From Thraustochytrium sp. TN22 (Eukaryota; Sar; Bigyra; Thraustochytrida; Thraustochytriidae), in the NCBI GenBank assembly GCA_013306675.1, contig JABLUY010000177.1, positions 52,501-82,070 on the forward strand: a stretch of 29,570 nucleotides of DNA. The letters are read 5' to 3'. Of this stretch, positions 8,920-16,700 are shown in pieces (the stretch's first letter is position 1; the number at the start of each line of letters is the position of its first letter). Made by a program: the position numbers and the translations under genes. The notes under the pieces were generated by a model that saw nothing but the letters and a program-made list of their open reading frames with translations, had not been told where the DNA came from and ran no database searches.

Positions 8920-9208
8920 TTACACCTTGGGCGCCGGCATCTGCGACGGCAGGAGGCCGAAGCGCTGCTTGAGCGTGATCCGCTGCCTCGACATCTTGTC
9001 ATCCGGGCTAAAGCGCGCCGGGTGCGCCGACTCCGTCGGCTCGCCCTCGGGCGTGCTCTTCTGCGTGCGCAGCCCGCGTCCCGCGTCAGTCTCCGCGTCC
9101 ACCCGCGCCGTCGCCGCCGGCGCCGCCGTGGGCTTTTGCCTCCCAGCCACCTACCTTGAGCGTGTACACGCGCTTGCCCTCCTCGTCCAGGTAGTACATG
9201 AGGTGCAT
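8920..9208 (-). CDS. NOP10: NOP10, H/ACA snoRNP subunit (two exons)
   Basis: Exon 1 is 9208-9155 ([18 protein letters not shown]) and exon 2 is 9060-8920 ([20 protein letters not shown] onward, ending MPAPKV). Joined, they give 64 residues, exactly the usual eukaryotic NOP10 length. The conserved YYL-E-G-RVYTLK start, the [12 protein letters not shown] block and the R-x-T-x-K-x-RFG-L tail are all present. The 94-bp phase-0 intron (9154-9061) begins GTAGGT, ends GCAG and contains CTGAC 25 nt before the acceptor. NOP10 supports dyskerin/Cbf5 in rRNA and snRNA pseudouridylation and telomerase RNP in the nucleolus. Neither exon alone is a convincing gene, so automated annotation could miss it. 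Confidence 0.95.
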
Positions 9209-9655
9209 CGTGCCCACGCCGCCCCGCGCCCGCGCCGCTCCCGCCGCTCGCCGCTCGCCGCGCCGCCCGCGCCCGCGCTCTCGGTCTGCGTCTCCGCCGC
9301 CAACCAAGCGCCGTGTCCGCCGTCGGTCCGCCGTCGCGCGCTTTTGCCCCGCGTCCGCCGCAGGCCGGGCCTTTGCCCGCGAGCGACCCGTTACGTTACG
9401 AAAGTTCGAGTTCCCCCGGGCAGCGGGAGGGCGGCGGCGAGGTCGGCCCAGGGCTCAAAGTAAGCCTCAAGGCAGGCGAACCTGACTCAGAAGCGCGGCG
9501 CAGGTTTTGCCGCGGCAGTAGCTACAGTGATCGCCTTCTTCGTAGCAGCCTCTTGGAGAGCTGCGTGGCCCTGAACGCGATGCTGGTGCTCCCGCCTGCG
9601 GCGAGGGGCGCGGCGCGCAAGGCGCGGACGCAGGCCAGCGCGCCTGGGCGGCGCG
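9209..9655. promoter_or_regulatory. Divergent promoter region NOP10 / E1-like gene
   Basis: 447 bp of very GC-rich sequence between divergent start codons. Open frames cross it but show only Arg/Ala/Pro composition without domain motifs. A lower-GC patch lies near 9500-9550. I see no TATA-like element or RNA gene. Confidence 0.5.
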
Positions 9656-10609
9656 ATGGCGGAGACGGCGCTGGCGGGCGGCGGCGCGCGGCAACGCAGC
9701 GAAGAGCACGAGCAGGCGCGCGCAAAGTTCGAGGTGGCGCCCTCGGAAGACGTGCTGGCGTGGGTGCGCAGGCTTGAGGCCAAGGCCAGGGAGCTGACGC
9801 TGGCCGCGGACCTGCTGGGCGGGCCGGCCGTGGAGGCGGGGGAGCGGGGGCAGCGGCGCGAGCTGGAGGAGCTGGAGACGCGCAAAGTGCGGAGGTTTCT
9901 CACGCGCAAGAGAGGCGAGGCGCTGGCGGCCAAGACGGTGCTGGTCGTGGGCGCGGGGCCCGTGGGCTCCTTCGTGGTGGATGGGCTCGCGCGCGCCGGC
10001 CTGGGCCACCTCGGCGTCCTGGATGAGGACGTCTTGAGCCAGGAGATCGTCGCCAGTACCGCCTTTCAGCGGCGCCACGTAGGGTGGACGTGCGCGGTGG
10101 CCGCGCGCGCCGCTGCGCAGCGCATCGCGCCGTTCATGGCCGTGGCGTCCTGCTCGCAGCCCGTGAGCGAGGCCGCACTCGATGACCTCTGGGGCGAGCT
10201 CACGAGCGCCAGGGTAGACCTGGTCGTGTGCTGCGCGCAGACCTCGGACGCAAGGGCGGTCGCCAGCGCGTGGTGCAAGGCTCGCGGCGTCCGGCTCTTG
10301 GATGCCTCTGCAGGCGCCCTGCCTGGCAAGGGCGCGCGCGCCAGCGTGCACGCGTACGGCGCGCAGCACTGCGTCCGGTGCGACTCGCCAGAGCTGGCAG
10401 AGACCGAAGACGAGGCCCTATGGGATGCCGGGCTCTCGGCCATGCTTGGGGGCATGGTGGTCATGAAGGCGGTCAAGGCGCTGACCTGGGGCGACGGGGA
10501 AAGTGGGCGCTCCGTGACCACCTACTCGACCTTTAAAGACAAGGTGACGGTCTCCGCACGAACATCGGCCGCGGCGCCGGCCGAGTGTACGTGCGATAAA
10601 CAGCCTTGA
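9656..10609 (+). CDS. E1-like ThiF/UBA5-type protein lacking catalytic residues
   Basis: A 317-residue protein with a ThiF/E1 Rossmann fold. KTVLVVGAGPVGSFVVDGLA (about residues 98-117) is the nucleotide-binding glycine loop, followed by LGVLDEDVLS, where the acidic pair at the strand end is expected. VDLVVCCAQTSDARAVASAW and a late C-V-R-C motif fit the fold and zinc-site region of UBA5/MoeB enzymes. Key positions are changed: the usual S/N-x-x-N-R after the acidic strand is SQEIVAST, with no Arg. The segment aligning with the UBA5 catalytic-cysteine loop reads EALWDAGLSAMLG, with no Cys. At 317 residues it is shorter than human UBA5 (404) and lacks the C-terminal UFM1/UFC1-binding tail. It may be a non-catalytic E1-like protein; UFMylation is a guess. 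Confidence 0.55.
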   Translation: MAETALAGGGARQRSEEHEQARAKFEVAPSEDVLAWVRRLEAKARELTLAADLLGGPAVEAGERGQRRELEELETRKVRRFLTRKRGEALAAKTVLVVGAGPVGSFVVDGLARAGLGHLGVLDEDVLSQEIVASTAFQRRHVGWTCAVAARAAAQRIAPFMAVASCSQPVSEAALDDLWGELTSARVDLVVCCAQTSDARAVASAWCKARGVRLLDASAGALPGKGARASVHAYGAQHCVRCDSPELAETEDEALWDAGLSAMLGGMVVMKAVKALTWGDGESGRSVTTYSTFKDKVTVSARTSAAAPAECTCDKQP

Positions 10610-10740
10610 CGGGTAGGTTAGCATTCCGCGCGGGCGCTCTGCTCTGTGCCACGGACACCGAAGAGACGCTCGCCAGCCAGCGTGTGAGCAATTTGCGAAC
10701 GAGCTCTTGAAGCCCCATTCTCAGTTTCGATTTGTTTTAT
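10610..10740. other. Convergent 3' intergenic region E1-like/NUP188
   Basis: A 131-bp gap. Its right end is AT-rich (10720-10740). On the minus strand this gives AATAAA immediately at the NUP188 stop. Confidence 0.6.
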
Positions 10741-10741
10741 T
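10736..10741 (-). terminator. AATAAA poly(A)-signal-like hexamer overlapping NUP188 stop codon
   Basis: On the minus strand the sequence reads TGAATAAAAC, so the A of the TGA stop is the first base of AATAAA. It is the only canonical AATAAA I noticed at a gene end here, so its use is plausible but unproven. Confidence 0.4.
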
Positions 10742-13700
10742 CATCGTTGCAAACTATCGTTCATCATGCGCCAGACGAGGGCGGCCTCGTCGAGCGTCCA
10801 CTGGGAGTGGTCAAGACCTTGCAGCGTGTCGAAGTTGACCTCAGCGCCCGCGAGGTGCAGCGCGCGCGCCGTGACCTCGGCCAGCGCCGGCGATACGCGC
10901 GAGTCGAGCGCGGCGTTGCGCAGCAGCATGGGCGGGAGACCCACGCCCTTCTTCTCGGACATGACGAGCATGTGGCGCAGGAGCGCGTCCGCCAGCTCAC
11001 TAGCGAGCGGCAAATGCGCGTTGATGGCGGCTACGCCGCCCAGCACGACCGGCTCGTGCTCGAGCGCCAACAGGAGCGCAGCCAACAGCGCGAAGGAGCC
11101 GCCGCTCTGGAAGCCACCCACGAAGATGCGGCCGGACGGCACATTGTGCGCCAGCACGGCCTGGCGCACGAGGCGCACGGCGTCGACGACCACGTCGCGG
11201 TCCTCGGCCCGCGGCGTGACGAGCGCAAAGAGCTCGCGCACCGCGGGGAAGGCGCTTCCGACCGAGGCCTGCGCCGCGCTGGACTTCTCACCGCGCTTGG
11301 CCTGGGCGGCGCGCAGACGCTTGAACTCGTCCGCGGCATCCGCGAGCACGCGCGTGACCGTGGCCGGCCCACCGGGCGTGCGGAGCGCCTCGTCAAGGCC
11401 GGCGGCCAAGGGCGCCTCAGAGGGTGCCAGGCCGAGGTCCGGCACAATGAAGCGCGTGTGCGGCATGCCAAAGTCGCGGAAGACGGCCTCCCAGGCCGCA
11501 GGGTGCTCGCCCGGCCCCGGCAGCCAGATGAGGACCGCGTCCGCGTGGTCGAGGCCCGGCCCTAGCTCGCGCGTGAGTGCGAGCCGGAAGCGCTTGTGGT
11601 CGGCGCCAGGGGCGTCCACCTCGTGCGACGAGGGCCGCTTGGGCGGAATGGCGACGGTGGTCATAGCGGCCGTGGGGTCGCTGGACGAGGGCGCGTCGCT
11701 GCGGACGGCGAAGCGCGCGAGTGCCGCGTCCACGCGCGCCTTGAGCACCGAGATCATCTCGGCGTCTGAGGTGGCGCCGTCACCCAGGTCCTCGAGGTAG
11801 CCGCCGATCTTCTCGCTGGCGACCGACGCGCGGGCACGCAGGTCCTCGAGCGCTTGCTCAGTGAGCGAAAAGTCGGCGCCCGGGTCAGAGCCCTGCGCCG
11901 CGCGGCGGTCGCGCTCGTGCAGCGTGAGCTCAAGCGAGGTGAGCAGCACGTAGAGCGCGTTGGAGCTCAGGTACGCGAGCGCACGGCGCCAGCGCTGCGA
12001 GCTCGGATGCCGCACGTCGTGCGGGTCGTCGGCAGCGCTGTTGGCACCCACCTTGGCGGCCAGGTGCAGGCGGTACTTGACGTAGCCGAGCAGCGAGAGC
12101 AGCGTCGCCACTGTCGGCGTGTGTGTGGCGGCCTGCGCGCTGCTCGCAAAGAACGAGGCATCCGAGAAGCTGTTCGAGAAGGCGCGCGGGCGGCCCGTGT
12201 CGTGCGCGGGCCACTCCGGCTGGTGCAGGGCAAAGGGAATCATGGCCTTGCCCCAGTCGCGCACTGGCAGCACCTGCAGCGTCTGTTCGTCGATTTGCAG
12301 CTGGCGCGGCGGCTTGACAATATGGCGGGACCGCAGCAGCGCGAGCAGCTGCTGCACGACGGTGCAGACGCGGTACTCGATGGTGACGTGCAGCACGGTG
12401 ATGTCGCCGTCGGCGAGCTGCGACATGGCAACGCGGGAGGCCTGCGGCGCGGCGTCGACCTCCACCTCGCGCAGCTCCTCAATGACGCTCGAAGTGCGAA
12501 TCATGGCCTGCTGGCCCTCGCGCGGCGTGGCGGCCAGCGGGCGGCGCTGCAGCGACTCCATGACTGGCTGGCGGTCCTGCTCGATCTCAAAAGGCGTCAC
12601 GGGCCGCGTGCAGATGCACAAGCGAGGCACGGCCTTGGACACGGTGAAAAAGGTACGGACGAACTCCTCCAAGAAGCACGTCCGCCGCGCGCCTTCGCTG
12701 CCGACCACCAGCTCGTGCAGCATGCTCCAGGCCGCCGTCAGCAGCGGCGCGTACAGCGCAGGGCGCAGGCGCCAGCGCTGCGTGTGGTTGGCCAGCGCGC
12801 GCAGCACGCTCGTGGTGCGCGCGGCCTCGTCCAGCGCGCCCAGCGTCAGCACGCTGTCTTGGAGCTTGTACGCCTGCAGCGTGCCCAGCAGCGTGCCGCG
12901 GTGCGCCGCCACAAAGTCCAGCGCCGGCTCCACGTTGCGGTTCTCCTTGCTCTTCTTGTTCGCGTCCAGCAACGTCGCGGCCAGCTGCAGCGCCTCGCAC
13001 CACACCAGATGCGCCGGGTCGCGCTCGCCCTGCACCGAGTACCCGCGGAAGGTGATGGACGAGGCGTTGTCGCGATTGTCCAGGCTCGCCAGAAACGGCT
13101 TGTCGCCGGCCACGCCGCGCAGGACCGGGTCCGCGGCCAGCGCGCGCAGCACATGCAAGCGCCCCAGATGCTCCGACACGCCCGCAGGGTCGACACGCGC
13201 GGCCGTCTCGAAGATGCTCAGCATCAGCTGCATGCGCAGCAGGCCGCGCTTGAGCTGCTGCGCGGCCTCGAAGCCGGCCTGCCGCGAGATGGGCCGCCTG
13301 GACGCCTCGCTGTTGCCCGCGCCCGCGCCCGCGGAAGCATCGCCGCCCGCGGGCTCCGCCGACGTCGCCCCAGCGGAGGCGCTCGCCATCGCGATCCCGG
13401 AGCCGGACGGCGCGGACGGATCCCCGTCCGCGCCGGACTTGCGCTGGCCGAGGATGTCCCAGAGACGGCGACGATCGGAGGGCTTGTAGATGCCCATTTC
13501 TTGGAGTGCGGCGTGGTCCAGCGAGCGGAGATGGTTGACGCTGGTGATGCCAAAGTCGAGGAAGAGGTGGATGACGCTGATTTCCACGAGGCCGTCCTCG
13601 TCCGAGTACGCAGCCACCTTGGAGCCCACGAGGTCGCGGTAGTTGCGCGATGACCGGTGCTTGGAGCGCAGCTCGTAGTGCTTGTAGCCGAGCTGGCGGG

Positions 13701-16700
13701 CGATCTCGCGCAGGCGCACCTCGGTGTCACGGCGCTGGCGGCGCGCGCCCTGGTCATCGTTCGAAGAGGCCTCGCGCGTCTCGTCGCCCGGAACCCCGTC
13801 CTGGTCATCCGCGCTGCCGAGGCCGGCGCTCTCGCCACTGCCGCCGCCGTCGCCCACAGTCTGGGCCGCGCCCGAGAACTGCACGGCGCCCGGCGTCGCG
13901 GCACTGAGCACCTTGACACTGAGGTCACTCAGACCGTTGCGCTCGAGCCAGACGAAGAGGCCCTGGCGGTCCGCGTAGAGGCGGCCGAGCGTCTCTGAGT
14001 GCTGCACGAAGGTCTTGTGCAGGAGCGCAAAGAGCTTCTGGTCCATGAGCGCGCGCATTGCGTCCGCCTGCGCCGGCGTGAGGGCCGAGAGGATGAGCGC
14101 CACGAGCGGCAGCCCGAGGTCGAGGACCTGTGTCTCGTCCGAGAAGCTGCTGAGTACCTTGGCCAGCGGGGTCAGGCAACGCACGCGCTGATCCGCAAGC
14201 TCGGCGCAGGGCTTGATCTGGTCGCCGTCGTCGTCACCTGCCACCTGGAAGAGCATAAGGAGGCCAGCCAGCAGCGAGCGCGTGACGCCCAGCACGAAGA
14301 GGCGCACGGCGCTCGCCGGCGAGACCGGGCTGGCCAGGACTGCCAGGCCCGGCCCTGCCTCGGCGGCCTCCGCCGCGGCCGCGGCCGGCCCGCCCGAGTT
14401 GGCGCCAGACGCCATGGCCTGCGGCTGCGAGGCGGCAAAGGCCAGGAGGTTCTCCAGGCAGCGCGTGATGGACTGAATGAGCTGGACGGCGCCGGGCGAG
14501 GACGGGTCTTCCGAGTGCAGCACAAGCTTCTCGCCGCGCATGGAGCGCGGGCGCTTGCGAAAGACCTGGGCGCCGCGCGCCGCGGCGTCGTCGACGCGGT
14601 CGAAGACCTTGAAGTGAAGCATGGAGGTGAACATCTCGGCAATCTCCAGCAGGTAGCGCTGCTGGTGGTTGCTGGCGAAGAGCGCGGCGTCTGCGGCGCG
14701 CAGGTTGGCCGCGAGCTCGGCCACGAGCGTGTACGAAGTCATGTCGCCCCAGTGGCGCGAGCCGAGCGTGCTGAGCGTGCGCGTGCGACGCAGGTGCGGC
14801 GCAGGCGAGCCGACGTCCTCGGGCGCCGGCTGGTCGTCCCATGTGATGAGGCAGCGCGTCTCCATGTACGTCTTCCACGCGTGCAGGAGCATGAGGCGCG
14901 CCTCGGCGAGCGCGAGCGCGCCGTTCTGGAGACGCACCGCCCGAACCAGCCCGGTCTCGTGCGGGAAGACGCGCTGCAGCATGTCGACGTTGTACTGCTG
15001 CGCCGCGGCGAGGCCGAAGCGGTGCTGGCGGCGGTCGTGCAAAAAGGGATCGGGCGCCGAGGATGCATCGATCGCCGAGACGCGGCGAAACGCGTCGAGG
15101 TTGACGGGCGTGGCCGTGACCGCGCGCGTGGGCGTCGAGGCGACGCTGACGCGCGGGTACTGCTCGAGCCAGGCGCTGTCGCGGTCCTTTTGGCGCAGCG
15201 ACCGCAGCAGGTCCATGAAGGCGCCGGCGACGCCGTTGGTCTCGATCTCCAGCGTCATGACCTCCAAGGCCCAGGCGCGCGCACAAATCTGGTTTTTATG
15301 CGCGGTCATCTCGTCGGCCGTGACGAGGGAGTCCCTGGAGAGCACCATGGCAGTCTCCCCGGTAAGCGCGTCGTCGTCCTGCTCCACGTCCTGGGACAGA
15401 CTGTAGGCGAGCAGATTCCAAAAGTCAGCCTCAAGCTCCAGCAGGCGCGCAATGATGGTCGAGTAGCGTTTGTACCAGAGCGCACCAAGGAACTCGAGCG
15501 CCACCAGGTAGAGGCGCGGCTTCTCGCGGAAGTTGGATGTCTCGCGCAAGATGGACAGGATGCAGAGCAGGATGGCGTCGTTGTGCAGGAGCATGGCGGC
15601 GAGGCCAGGCTCGAACTCGAGCGCCGTCGTGAGCAGGCCGAGTGTGGCGGTCTCGCCGTCCGCAATGGAGGTAGCGACGTCGTCCGGGAGGCGGGCGGCC
15701 CGCGAGAGCATGGCCACGACGCTGGGCATGGGGCCGGCCGGCCGGTGCGGCTGCTTGGCGCGGCGGAAGTGGTCGAGCGAGAGGACGAAGTTCTCCAGCA
15801 CGCGCACTGCCAGGCGCTGGATGGGGAAGCGGCATGGAATATGGTCGGTGACGCGCGGCAGGCCGATGTAGGTGGCCACGGTGGCGGCGAGGTCCTGGCG
15901 GCAGAGGAGCGCAATCTTCTGCGTGCCGAAGTCGTCGAGCTCCAGCACGGAGGCCAGCAGGTTGAGCGAGGCTGCGACGAGCTCCTGCGCAAAGGAGGCG
16001 CGCGGCGCCTTGAGCGTGAGCACGTTGGCGATGAGCGCGTCCTGCGTGGCGGTGTCGTTCATGAGGTCGTCCATAACCTTGGCGCGCACGCCGTCGAGGT
16101 CGAAGGGCATCTCCACGCAGCGATGCAAAATGTGCGTGGTGCGCGTGCCGATGTCCCAGCGCTGCGCCTGCGAGGCGAAGCGCCAGCCGCGGTGGCTGCG
16201 GAAGACCTCGCGCACGAGCTTGACGGCGTGGAAGACGAAGCGCTTGGTCTGCGCGCGGCGGTTCTGCAGCGAGAGCCCGAGCACGCGGAAAAAGGCGCCG
16301 TCGCCGAGGCGCAGCAGGTTCATGAGGCGCACCGTGTCGACCTCGTCGTGGCCGTCCTCGGGCGCCAGCTTGCGGAGCGAGGCGTCGTCCACGGCGCCAT
16401 GGTAGCCGAGCAGCTCGAGGCGGCTGCGCAGGTCGTGGCGCGAGCAGCGGTCGGCGCAGTCCTGGAAGGCGACATGGAGCTCCGACGAGTAGTGCTCGCG
16501 CTCGACCTGAAGCACGAGCGTGTTGATGAGGTCGAGCCCGTGCAGGAGCGCCGGGTAGGCGCCCGCGGCGGTCTCGCGCTCCAGCTCGCGGCGCATGGCG
16601 GCCAGGACGGCGAAGGAGGACGCCTGGTCCGCCTCGTTGGCCAGCACCGTGAGCACGTGCTGCGGAAAGTGCGCGGCGAGGTTGCGCAGCGTCTCGACAA

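Noticed and set aside
9467-10369. A 300-codon minus-strand frame opposite the E1-like gene
   Set aside because: Low-complexity composition and no motif; the plus strand has the Rossmann glycine loop.
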